NCBI RefSeq assembly: GCF_000687555.1
Contig: NZ_JHWJ01000010.1
Location: 62,001 to 126,000, forward strand
Origin: [Clostridium] aerotolerans DSM 5434
GTDB lineage: Bacteria; Bacillota; Clostridia; Lachnospirales; Lachnospiraceae
Length of the DNA stretch: 64,000 nucleotides
Reading direction: 5' to 3'
Position 1 is the first letter of the stretch. Every line of letters starts with the position of its first letter. The position numbers and the translations under genes were made by a program. Of this stretch, positions 42,982 through 50,711 are shown piece by piece. Below the pieces are notes generated by a model. That model made no database searches. It was given only the letters and a program-made list of their open reading frames with translations, and had not been told where the DNA came from.

Positions 42982-44769
42982 TTATCTCTTATAAACAGCG
43001 TCAAATTTGCATTTCTCCATACATACACCGCACTTGATACATTTGTCAAAGTCGATGATGTGTGGGTTCTTAACGGAACCGGAGATTGCCTGAACTGGAC
43101 AGTTTCTTGCGCAGAGCGTACAGCCCCTGCACTTTTCGGAATCAATATAATAGGAGAGGAGTGCTTTACACACACCAGCTGGACAGGTTTTGTCTATAAT
43201 GTGGGCATTGTATTCATCCCGGAAGAACTTTAAGGTTGATAGAACCGGATTGGGAGCTGTCTGGCCTAAGCCGCATGCAGAGTTTGCTTTTACATAGTCG
43301 CATAACTCTTCCAGACGATCCACATCTTCAAGGGTAGCCTGGCCCTTTGTGATCTTATCAAGGATTTCCAGCATACGCTTGGTTCCGATCCGGCATGGGG
43401 TACATTTGCCGCAGGATTCTTCTACGGTAAACTCTAAAAAGAACTTGGCGATATCCACCATACAGTCGGTTTCATCCATAACAATCAGACCGCCGGAGCC
43501 CATCATGGAACCAATGGAAATTAAATTGTCGTAATCAATGGGAATGTCATAATGCTCCATTGGAATACAGCCGCCGGAAGGACCGCCAGTCTGGGCTGCC
43601 TTAAACTTCTTGCCGTTTGGAATGCCGCCTCCCACTTCTTCAATGATTTCACGGAGAGTGGTTCCCATAGGAACTTCTACAAGTCCGGTATTCTTAATCT
43701 TTCCGCCCAGTGCAAATACCTTGGTTCCCTTGGAACGCTCTGTACCCATGGAAGCGAACCATTTGGAGCCGTTTAAGATAATCTGGGGAATGTTTGCATA
43801 GGTTTCTACGTTATTTAAGATGGTGGGTTTGCCAAATAGGCCCTTCTGGGCAGGGAATGGAGGACGTGGTCTTGGCTCGCCGCGGTTTCCTTCAATGGAA
43901 ACCATAAGGGCAGTTTCCTCGCCGCATACAAAGGCACCTGCTCCAAGACGAAGGTCAATATCAAAGGAAAATCCGGTTCCAAAGATATCATCCCCTAACA
44001 GTCCCATCTCTCTTGACTGGGCAATGGCAATTCTAAGACGGTCGACCGCAATTGGATACTCTGCACGAACATATATGTAACCCTGGGAAGCGCCGATAGC
44101 ATAACCTGCAATGGTCATGGCTTCTAAAAGTGCATGTGGGTCTCCTTCCAGTACGGAACGGTCCATAAATGCACCGGGATCTCCTTCATCCGCGTTACAG
44201 CAGACATATTTTTGATCGGCATCGTTCTGCTTTGCAAGCTTCCATTTTAAACCGGTAGGGAATCCTGCGCCGCCTCGTCCTCTTAATCCGCTGTCTAAAA
44301 GCTCCTGAATGACTTCATCAGGAGTCATCTCTGTTAAAACTTTACCAAGCGCCTGATACCCGCCGGTACCAATGTATTCCTCAATTACTTCGGGATTGAT
44401 AACACCGCAGTTTCTAAGTGCGATTCTGTGCTGTTTCTTATAGAAATCGGTATCACTTAAAGCCTTAATGCCTGATGGCGTAACGGTCTCCTCATAGAGA
44501 AGTCTCTCTACTGGCCGTCCCTTTAATAAGTGCTCACTGACAATCTCCGGAATGTCTTCTTCCTTGACCATTGCATAAAAAGCTGCGTCCGGATAAACGA
44601 TCATAATAGGTCCTAATGCACAAAGACCGTGACATCCGGTCTGTACCACGGATACTTCCTCAGAAAGTCCCTGTTTTCCAAGTTCATCCTCTAATCTAGC
44701 CATAATCTGCTGGCTGCCGGAAGAGGTGCACCCTGTGCCGCCGCAAACCAATACATGTGAACGATACAT
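42982..44769 (-). CDS. hydB: Bifurcating hydrogenase NADH/FMN subunit HydB (NuoF-like)
   Basis: A 595-residue NuoF-like flavoprotein. It has an N-terminal thioredoxin-like 2Fe-2S domain (CGGTGCTSSG, VQTGCHGLC), then the FMN/NADH domain (GLRGRGGAGFPTGLKW, CNADEGDPGAFMDR, GAGAFVCGEETAL), the 4Fe-4S site CGKCTPCRIG, and a C-terminal two-cluster ferredoxin (CRGCTLCARNC, CIKCGVCMEKC). This order and length match HydB of trimeric electron-bifurcating hydrogenases. GGAGG precedes the ATG; the gene lies between a small 2Fe-2S gene and hydA in one operon. Confidence 0.94.
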   Translation of the reverse strand: MYRSHVLVCGGTGCTSSGSQQIMARLEDELGKQGLSEEVSVVQTGCHGLCALGPIMIVYPDAAFYAMVKEEDIPEIVSEHLLKGRPVERLLYEETVTPSGIKALSDTDFYKKQHRIALRNCGVINPEVIEEYIGTGGYQALGKVLTEMTPDEVIQELLDSGLRGRGGAGFPTGLKWKLAKQNDADQKYVCCNADEGDPGAFMDRSVLEGDPHALLEAMTIAGYAIGASQGYIYVRAEYPIAVDRLRIAIAQSREMGLLGDDIFGTGFSFDIDLRLGAGAFVCGEETALMVSIEGNRGEPRPRPPFPAQKGLFGKPTILNNVETYANIPQIILNGSKWFASMGTERSKGTKVFALGGKIKNTGLVEVPMGTTLREIIEEVGGGIPNGKKFKAAQTGGPSGGCIPMEHYDIPIDYDNLISIGSMMGSGGLIVMDETDCMVDIAKFFLEFTVEESCGKCTPCRIGTKRMLEILDKITKGQATLEDVDRLEELCDYVKANSACGLGQTAPNPVLSTLKFFRDEYNAHIIDKTCPAGVCKALLSYYIDSEKCRGCTLCARNCPVQAISGSVKNPHIIDFDKCIKCGVCMEKCKFDAVYKR

Positions 44770-44783
44770 CTCCTGATTCCTCC

Positions 44784-45161
44784 TTATTTTGCGTCAGCAA
44801 AAGCCAACGTATAGTTTTCCAGAACCTGACCATTGATAACATGCTCCTGAAAGATTTCTTCTGCTTTTTCAGGTGTCATCTTAACATAAGTGATGGTTTC
44901 TTTTCCGGGTTCCAAAATTTCTACGATTGGTTCGTACTGGCATAAGCCATTGCAGCCGGTCTGGATAACGGTGAACCGGTCTGTCATATGGTGTTCCTGA
45001 ACCAGGTTTGACAGTGTCTGTAGAACAGGTCTTGCGCCGCTTGCAATGCCGCATGTGGACATACCCACCAGAATGCGCGTGCGCCCGTGATCTTCTTTTC
45101 TCATGGCGACCTGACTCTGCATTTTATCTCGGATTTCCTTTAATTCCTCAAGAGTCTTCAT
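44784..45161 (-). CDS. [2Fe-2S] ferredoxin domain protein of the hydrogenase operon
   Basis: A 125-residue protein with a helical N-terminus (about 1-28) and a thioredoxin-like 2Fe-2S domain with cysteines in MSTCGIASGA and TGCNGLCQYEP. Only three clear ligand cysteines are visible in these motifs plus the paired C in GLC, so the ligand set should be checked. GGAGG lies 6 bases before the ATG. Genes of this type are conserved between hydC and hydB in Clostridia and Thermoanaerobacter; the role is probably electron transfer or assembly. Confidence 0.82.
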   Translation of the reverse strand: MKTLEELKEIRDKMQSQVAMRKEDHGRTRILVGMSTCGIASGARPVLQTLSNLVQEHHMTDRFTVIQTGCNGLCQYEPIVEILEPGKETITYVKMTPEKAEEIFQEHVINGQVLENYTLAFADAK

Positions 45162-45184
45162 GTTATTCCTCCAATAAAACGGCC

Positions 45185-45739
45185 CTAAATGGCCGCATCT
45201 CCATCTATCTCCGATTTGTTCTCCCGTAAGTATTCCTTTATAAAGGCAGATATCTCCGGCTCATTCAGTGGGATATCCAAAAGGATCTTTCGGAAGCTTC
45301 TTGTATCCAATTCAAAGGCTGCTTCATTAAAACGGTAGGTATAGAAAAAGTTCTTATCTGGATGGCAAAGGATCAGTGTCTCTATGGTGCTGTTTATGTC
45401 ACCAAGGGGCATTCGGTCAATGCTGGACAGGGAAAAGACAGCGGTTACTGTTGTTCCCTTTTCCGGTTTGGACCAAATGGAGAAACTTCCCCCAGTAATT
45501 TCAGCCGCATACTTGAAAAACGGAATGCCAAGTCCAACGTTTCTGGTAGACCTTGTGGTAAAAAACGGGTCAGTGACCCTGAACAAGGTTTCCTCTGTCA
45601 TACCTTTTCCGTCATCGGTGATGACGGCGGTCAGCCGATTATTCCTCTCATCCACCCAAACAAGGATGGAGATTAGGGAAGCGTCTGCCCGAAGGGAGTT
45701 TTCTGCCGCATCCAGAATATGTAACGAGATCTCTTTCAT
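45185..45739 (-). CDS. Orphan HATPase (histidine-kinase-like ATP-binding) protein
   Basis: A 184-residue protein with the GHKL ATP-binding fold: N-box AAENSLRA (N15), G1 box DDGKGM, and G2 box NVGLGIPFFKYA. There is no dimerisation/phosphoacceptor histidine domain and no sensor. The C-terminal ~70 residues are a small domain with ETLILCHPDKNFFY. It lies inside the hydrogenase operon between the 2Fe-2S gene and hydC. It could be a serine kinase of the anti-sigma type working against the SpoIIE-type phosphatase of the facing operon; that link is inference. Confidence 0.82.
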   Translation of the reverse strand: MKEISLHILDAAENSLRADASLISILVWVDERNNRLTAVITDDGKGMTEETLFRVTDPFFTTRSTRNVGLGIPFFKYAAEITGGSFSIWSKPEKGTTVTAVFSLSSIDRMPLGDINSTIETLILCHPDKNFFYTYRFNEAAFELDTRSFRKILLDIPLNEPEISAFIKEYLRENKSEIDGDAAI

Positions 45740-45754
45740 AAGATACCTTTTGAA

Positions 45755-46249
45755 TTATTCATACTTGGCCAGGATGTCAGGAACATCGTCAGCCGAAAGC
45801 CTTCCATAAACTTCCCCATTAACCATAAGGACAGGGGCAAGACCACAGGCACCTACGCAGCGGCAGGAATCAAGAGAAAACTTTCCATCCGGTGTGCATT
45901 CACCGTTGGTGATTCCAAGAAGATCTTCCAGCTTGTGGAAGATGTCTCCCGAGCCTTTTACATAGCAGGCGGTACCAAGACATACTGAGACCTGATATTT
46001 GCCCTTTGGCTGCAGTGCGAACTGAGAATAAAAAGTGGCTACCCCGTAGATTTTCTCAAGAGGAATGCCTGTTTCATCGGAAATCATGGTTTGTACTTCG
46101 ATTGGAAGATAACCGTAAATCTCCTGTGCCTTCTGCATGATAGGCATAAGAGATCCTTTTGCATCTTTCAGCAGGAAGATTGCTTCTTTCAAAGCAGCTT
46201 CCTGCTCTTTCGTCCCCTGAAAAGGGACGCCTTGCTTTATACAAGTCAT
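45755..46249 (-). CDS. hydC: Bifurcating hydrogenase subunit HydC (NuoE-like)
   Basis: A 164-residue NuoE-like protein with an N-terminal helical bundle (PIMQKAQEIYGYLP, MISDETGIPLEKIYGVATFYSQF) and a thioredoxin-like 2Fe-2S domain (CLGTACYVKGS and CRCVGACGLAPV). The length matches HydC/NuoE. AAGGAGG lies 6 bases before the ATG. First gene of the hydrogenase operon, which runs hydC, HATPase, 2Fe-2S, hydB, hydA. Confidence 0.93.
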   Translation of the reverse strand: MTCIKQGVPFQGTKEQEAALKEAIFLLKDAKGSLMPIMQKAQEIYGYLPIEVQTMISDETGIPLEKIYGVATFYSQFALQPKGKYQVSVCLGTACYVKGSGDIFHKLEDLLGITNGECTPDGKFSLDSCRCVGACGLAPVLMVNGEVYGRLSADDVPDILAKYE

Positions 46250-46393
46250 AAATAACCTCCTTAAAATGTGTTGTGCAATGTACCTGATATTTTACCATGT
46301 TATTGATAAAAAATCTATAGTTTTGAACGATATTCGACAAAAAAATAACAAAGATTACGTCTAATCTTCCTACTACCTGGGGCTGATTTGTGC

Positions 46394-46399
46394 TATAAT
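46394..46399 (+). promoter_or_regulatory. Extended -10 promoter before the DRTGG gene
   Basis: TGC-TATAAT 50 bases before the start. The divergent hydC operon must start in the same 199-base gap, but no strong promoter for it stands out, which may mean it needs an activator. Confidence 0.5.
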
Positions 46400-46448
46400 T
46401 ATCATAAATGCTTTTATTTTTATGAATAAAGGGAAAAAGGGGATAAAA

Positions 46449-46784
46449 ATGACAATAAAAGAGCTGATAGACAGCGGTTACTTTCAGGTGGTGACCGAGG
46501 GAAATGGGGGGAATCAAAGGATATCCATCCCTTATTGCTGTGACCTTTTAAGTCATGCTATGGGAAAGGCGCCGGAGGGCTGCGCCTGGGTAACGGTCAT
46601 TGGAAACAGGAATACACTGGCAGTGGCTTCTTTGGTAAAAGCTTCCTGTATTATACTGGCAGAAGGCATTCAGCCAGAGGATGGAATGGAGGAAAAGGCA
46701 AGGGAGCTTGGGATACCTGTATTTAAAACGGACCAGCCTGTGTTTGAAGCAGCTCTGGCTGTTTCCCTAAAATTAAATGGATAA
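46449..46784 (+). CDS. DRTGG-domain protein linked to hydrogenase genes
   Basis: A 111-residue protein with the HPr-kinase-N-like DRTGG fold: alternating strands and helices, AWVTVIGNRNTLAVASL and ASCIILAEGIQPEDGM. The start at 46449 has AAGGGGAT before it; an in-frame ATG at 46422 does not. It is divergent from the hydC operon, and such genes are regularly found beside clostridial [FeFe] hydrogenase genes together with orphan HATPases. Ligand and function are unknown; a regulatory or nucleotide-binding role is likely. Confidence 0.72.
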   Translation: MTIKELIDSGYFQVVTEGNGGNQRISIPYCCDLLSHAMGKAPEGCAWVTVIGNRNTLAVASLVKASCIILAEGIQPEDGMEEKARELGIPVFKTDQPVFEAALAVSLKLNG

Positions 46785-46906
46785 AAAAGTGGGCCAGGAT
46801 ACTTAAGCTTCTTTTAAGGCTTCTTTACTTTTTTAGTAAACTTCTTCCAATTCTTCCGTCTTTCCTGTATAGTAATAATCAGTAACCGCTAAAGGAGTGA
46901 TGGAAT

Positions 46907-47902
46907 ATGAAGAGATTTTTACAATGGACAAGTATTCTAATGGCTGTCGCACTTGTAACAGCCTTTGTACCAGCCGCGCCATTTTCATCTATGGCAGATG
47001 AGACTGCGCCGGCTCCAGACAGGACTGATGTAAGGAATGGCTGGATAGATGAAAACCTGGGACCTGGCGTCGCCAGATGGGTAGATAAAAACGGAAATAT
47101 TTCAGACCAGCCTGGTAAGGCAGAGGAGGAGTCAGAGGCGACAAAAGAGAGCAGCTCCAGTCAGGAAACCCAGGAACAGACAACCCAGGAGCAGAAAACG
47201 GAAGAGAGCAGTCAGGAAAGCGGCACAAACGAAACAGCTTCCGAAGAAAGTGGACAAGCTGAAACGCAGCCTGCCGAGACGGGAAGACAGATTGATCCCA
47301 ATAAGCCCATGGTGGCACTGACCTTTGATGACGGCCCTTACGCTCCTGTAGGAAATCAGATCATGGATTCCCTCGCACAGTATGGTGGAAAAGCTACATT
47401 CTTTGTGGTGGGCAGCAGAGCAGCAGCTTATGAAACAGAGCTTAAGCGCATGGTGGCGGAAGGACATGAGATCGGAAATCACACCTTTGACCACAAGTAC
47501 TTAAACAAGTTAAATGGCGCACAGATACAAAGTGAGATCAACCGCTGCAGCGATGCAGTGTTTGCAGCTACCGGAGTAAGACCTCAGCTTGTAAGACTCC
47601 CAGGAGGAAATAAGAACCAGACCGTTCTTCAGAACGTCAAGGCTCCTATGATCATGTGGAGCATTGATACTCTGGATTGGAAGACAAGAAATACGAATAA
47701 GACCATACAGTCTGTATTAACTAAGGTAAGAGATGGAGACATTGTGCTGATGCATGAATTATATCCCCAGACAGGAGCGGCAGCCCTGGATATCATACCA
47801 AAACTTACTGCAGCAGGATATCAGCTTGTCACGGTCAGTGAGCTTGCACAGTACCGGGGCGGTGTGGTCCCCGGAGGCGTATATTCTCAATTTTACAGAT
47901 GA
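46907..47902 (+). CDS. Secreted polysaccharide deacetylase (NodB domain)
   Basis: A 331-residue exported enzyme. Residues 1-30 form a signal peptide with AXA-like cleavage site, followed by a short domain and a Glu/Gln/Ser/Thr-rich linker (about 70-128), then the NodB domain: ALTFDDGPY (D141, D142 metal/base), GNHTFDHKYL (metal-binding His pair), VRLPGG and LMHELYPQTG with the catalytic His. Family enzymes remove N-acetyl groups from peptidoglycan or chitooligosaccharides; PgdA-like cell-wall modification is most likely. Its TGA overlaps the following frame by four bases, but the downstream gene has its own better start. Confidence 0.9.
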   Translation: MKRFLQWTSILMAVALVTAFVPAAPFSSMADETAPAPDRTDVRNGWIDENLGPGVARWVDKNGNISDQPGKAEEESEATKESSSSQETQEQTTQEQKTEESSQESGTNETASEESGQAETQPAETGRQIDPNKPMVALTFDDGPYAPVGNQIMDSLAQYGGKATFFVVGSRAAAYETELKRMVAEGHEIGNHTFDHKYLNKLNGAQIQSEINRCSDAVFAATGVRPQLVRLPGGNKNQTVLQNVKAPMIMWSIDTLDWKTRNTNKTIQSVLTKVRDGDIVLMHELYPQTGAAALDIIPKLTAAGYQLVTVSELAQYRGGVVPGGVYSQFYR

Positions 47903-47925
47903 GAAAGGACTGGGAGGACAATAAG

Positions 47926-48474
47926 ATGGAAATAACCACAGACCGACTGGTCATTCGCAGATTCCGGCCAGAAGATTGGCAGGATATTTATGAGTATCTT
48001 TCCGATGAGGAGGTGGTCCGGTATCTGCCCTATGAAGCATATACCAGTGACCGGGCCAGAGAAGCTGCAATAAAAAGAACAGAACAGGATATCTTTTACG
48101 CAGTATGCTTAAAGGAGACTGGAAACGTAATAGGAGAACTTCTATTTAAGAAAATGGAGTTTGAAACCTGGGAATTGGGTTATGTGTTTAATCCCCGTTA
48201 TATGGGAAAGGGATTGGCATTTGAGAGTGCCAAGGCATTTCTTGATCATGCATTTCGTGAACCTGGCGTAAGGAGAATCGTTGCCTTGTGCAATCCGGAT
48301 AATGAGCGTTCCTGGAAGCTGATGGAGCGTTTGTCTATGAGGCGGGAAGGATTGCTGGTTAAAAACATCTATTTTAAAACCGATGAGAAGGGAGAGCCGA
48401 TTTGGCTTGATACCTTAGAATATGGGCTTTTAAAAGATGAGTGGTACGGGAATCCCCAGACTGAGAAACAATAG
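47926..48474 (+). CDS. GNAT-family N-acetyltransferase (RimJ/RimL-like)
   Basis: A 182-residue acetyltransferase. It has TDRLVIRRFRPEDWQDIYEY at the N-terminus, the acetyl-CoA loop region NPRYMGKGLAFESAKAFL, and CNPDNERSWKLMERLSMRREG, typical of the RimJ/RimL branch that acetylates protein N-termini, amino acids or antibiotics. Start at 47926 is set by GGGAGG 8 bases upstream; the frame also extends to an ATG at 47899 that overlaps the deacetylase stop. Substrate unknown. Confidence 0.85.
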   Translation: MEITTDRLVIRRFRPEDWQDIYEYLSDEEVVRYLPYEAYTSDRAREAAIKRTEQDIFYAVCLKETGNVIGELLFKKMEFETWELGYVFNPRYMGKGLAFESAKAFLDHAFREPGVRRIVALCNPDNERSWKLMERLSMRREGLLVKNIYFKTDEKGEPIWLDTLEYGLLKDEWYGNPQTEKQ

Positions 48475-48505
48475 ACATAAAGCATAATAAATGATTAAAT
48501 AAAAG

Positions 48506-48555
48506 AACGCCTTGATTGGAACTTCCATAGGAAATTTCAATCAAGGCGTTTCTTT
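48506..48555. terminator. Bidirectional terminator between convergent genes
   Basis: A 13-bp perfect stem (AACGCCTTGATTG with CAATCAAGGCGTT), 19-base loop, T-rich on the + side and A-rich on the other, serving both the acetyltransferase gene and the minus-strand fusion gene. Confidence 0.8.
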
Positions 48556-48575
48556 GCGTTCTATGTAGTGCTTTC

Positions 48576-50546
48576 TTACTTTTCTTTCTCTGCTAACTCC
48601 AAAAGAGCATCCCCCACCAGGTCTAACTGGGCTGACCAGGAGTAAATATCATTCAGATACATATATGGCTCTGATAATATAATAATATTACCGGCTTCCA
48701 CAGCGGGAAGTGACTTCCAGATAGGATTATCTTTGATCAAATCATAGTTACCGTATTCCGTCACAAGGATATAATCCCCCATATATTTAGGCAGTGCTTC
48801 AAAGGAGAGTGTTGCCCCCCAGTCATGGCCAGCATCAATTTCTTCTTGCGCGCCTTCTGTTTTAGGAAGATCCAATGAACCGAATAAAATCTGACCACCC
48901 AGATTGCTGCTCCATCGAACACCGATCTGATTTTCACCCTGGACTCTGATGACGCTGAAGGTTTTGTTATATAGACCGGCTTCTTCTAGTTTGGCTTTAT
49001 ATTCAGCGACTTTTTTATAATAAGCGTCCAGAATTTTTTTCCCTTCTTCCGGGTCTTTTCCCAAGGCTTCTGCTAAAAATGGTAATTCTTCATCTACCGT
49101 CATCTGGTCGGAGGGAACATAAACCGTTGGTGCAACTTTTGATAGCTGTTCATAGTTTTCTTCATATTGGGTGATGATTAAGTCCGGCTGCTCTGCCATA
49201 ATGTATTCTGGTTCCCATTTTTCTAAGACTGTGATGTCCTTGATTAAATCCTTATAGGACACATCGGTAGCACCATAATTTTCAATGGCTGCCGGAATCA
49301 CTCCCAGTGCCAGAATATCTCCTAATAATCCGCTGTCCGTAACGACCCGTTTGGGGGTTACGGGGATTTCCACGTCGCCTTTTATCGTTTGTAATATTTT
49401 TGTATCTGATTTTTGGGAACCATCCTCTTTTTTTGTATTCTGACTGTCTTCAGCCTGAGCTGCTGTTGAAGTCGTGGTGTCAGAAGCTGATGATGCTGTG
49501 GAACAGCCGGATAAGAGAGTCATTAAGGAAAGCGCTGCAGCCATCACTGCTGTTTTGTTTTTCAAATGTTTAAACATAATATCTCCTTGTGTATTGAGTT
49601 TGTCTTGACTAACTGGATACGCTTCATTATAGTGTGAGAACTCCGGATTTTCCATGTAAGCATATATCTTGTCCCATGTAAGATTCTTTCTTAGAGTTGC
49701 CGGAGACATTCCCGTAAGCTTTTTAAAAGAGCTGCTTAGATGAAATTCATCATAAAAACCGGTAAATTTCGCAATTTCACTAAGTGAATAATTGCTTTCT
49801 ATTATATACTTGCGGGCCTTTTCCAAGCGTATTTTTAAAAGGTATGCTTGAAAGGTACTTCCGGTCTCCTTTTTAAAAAGTCTGTAAAAATGGCTGTAGC
49901 TGATGCCGAATTTTTGACAAAGATCCTGAACTGCAATGGAAGCCGCATAATTCTTCTCAATATACCGTATGGTCATATGGACAATATCTGGATTAAAGGT
50001 CAATACGCTGGCCTCTGCCAGTTCCTTGTATAGTTCATAGGTAAACTGATAGAATAAAGATTTCTCATAAAATATTTTCATGGGAGCAGGCTCGTTCCAA
50101 TGTTCATAGATACTTCGTAAAATCTCTGTGAAAAAAACAGGATTTTGAGGAGTAAACCCATATTGCTGCTGAAATGGATTAATCTGCTTCAGTAATTTCT
50201 TTAATTTGTCTTTGTTAAACTGTGTTTCGCCGGTTTTGTAGAAGATCATATAATATTCCAGCCACTCACCATGAGGGATAATAGAAAGAGAGGTACCCTT
50301 GCCGCCATGAAAGAGGCTGAAATGATTGATCTGATAGGATTTGCCCCCCAACAGCACTTCTGCCTTTCCAGGGGTCGTAAAAAGAAAAGCACTGCAAGGT
50401 AAAGTAAAATCTAGTAACGTTTCTTCGGGAGAGATCAAATGATGCCTAATATCGAGAAGAGAGATAGCAGAATATTCCAGAATGAGAAATATATCATCCA
50501 TTTCTTCTTTGGTAAAAATAATATCTTTACGAATCATATCTTTCAT
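48576..50546 (-). CDS. AraC-family regulator fused in frame to a siderophore-binding lipoprotein
   Basis: One 656-residue open frame. Residues 1-290 are an AraC-type regulator: cupin-like sensor, then two helix-turn-helix motifs (VQDLCQKFGISYSHFYRLFK and LSEIAKFTGFYDEFHLSSSFK). After a linker, M324 begins a complete lipoprotein: signal peptide with lipobox LLSGC (C348), Ser/Thr tether, and a FepB/FeuA-type type III binding fold (KRVVTDSGLLGDILALGVIP, PDLIITQYEENYEQLSKVAPTVY, GHDWGATLSFEALP). AraC regulators with a cytoplasmic FeuA-like domain are known (Bacillus Btr), but they lack a signal peptide. A perfect ribosome binding site precedes M324, so the lipoprotein can be made alone. No permease gene is adjacent. 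Confidence 0.82.
   Translation of the reverse strand: MKDMIRKDIIFTKEEMDDIFLILEYSAISLLDIRHHLISPEETLLDFTLPCSAFLFTTPGKAEVLLGGKSYQINHFSLFHGGKGTSLSIIPHGEWLEYYMIFYKTGETQFNKDKLKKLLKQINPFQQQYGFTPQNPVFFTEILRSIYEHWNEPAPMKIFYEKSLFYQFTYELYKELAEASVLTFNPDIVHMTIRYIEKNYAASIAVQDLCQKFGISYSHFYRLFKKETGSTFQAYLLKIRLEKARKYIIESNYSLSEIAKFTGFYDEFHLSSSFKKLTGMSPATLRKNLTWDKIYAYMENPEFSHYNEAYPVSQDKLNTQGDIMFKHLKNKTAVMAAALSLMTLLSGCSTASSASDTTTSTAAQAEDSQNTKKEDGSQKSDTKILQTIKGDVEIPVTPKRVVTDSGLLGDILALGVIPAAIENYGATDVSYKDLIKDITVLEKWEPEYIMAEQPDLIITQYEENYEQLSKVAPTVYVPSDQMTVDEELPFLAEALGKDPEEGKKILDAYYKKVAEYKAKLEEAGLYNKTFSVIRVQGENQIGVRWSSNLGGQILFGSLDLPKTEGAQEEIDAGHDWGATLSFEALPKYMGDYILVTEYGNYDLIKDNPIWKSLPAVEAGNIIILSEPYMYLNDIYSWSAQLDLVGDALLELAEKEK
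49575..49589 (-). promoter_or_regulatory. Internal ribosome binding site and start of the lipoprotein
   Basis: On the minus strand AAGGAG, 5 bases, ATG (start 49577). The codon before it is CAA in CAAGGAG; a single C-to-T change would give TAAGGAG, the common stop-plus-ribosome-binding-site junction of adjacent genes. Confidence 0.65.
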
Positions 50547-50626
50547 ATAAAATCTCCATTCCGTGCTGTTAAGGTTTGTAGAACCAATGATAGGATGAAA
50601 TCCAATACCCGGAATTCAACTTGGAT

Positions 50627-50658
50627 GCAATCAGGTTAGTATTAACTAACCTGATTGC
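50627..50658. promoter_or_regulatory. Perfect 14-bp inverted repeat, probable operator
   Basis: GCAATCAGGTTAGT, ATTA, ACTAACCTGATTGC. The inner part AGGTTAG...CTAACCT resembles DtxR/IdeR-type iron boxes, but with a longer spacing. It lies 81 bases upstream of the AraC-lipoprotein gene. No T-run follows on either strand, so a terminator for the upstream methyltransferase gene is less likely. Confidence 0.5.
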
Positions 50659-50711
50659 CTAATGCAACGCCCCCGCTTTTACTTACAGGAGCGCTGCAAA
50701 ATCAATTCTAT

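Noticed and set aside
43552-44080. Several 60-90 codon + strand frames opposite hydB
   Set aside because: Shadows of a clearly coding minus strand; no ribosome binding sites.
50641-50711. Inverted repeat at 50627-50658 as the terminator of rlmI
   Set aside because: The stem is strong but no T-run follows on the minus strand, so an operator is preferred; termination is not fully excluded.
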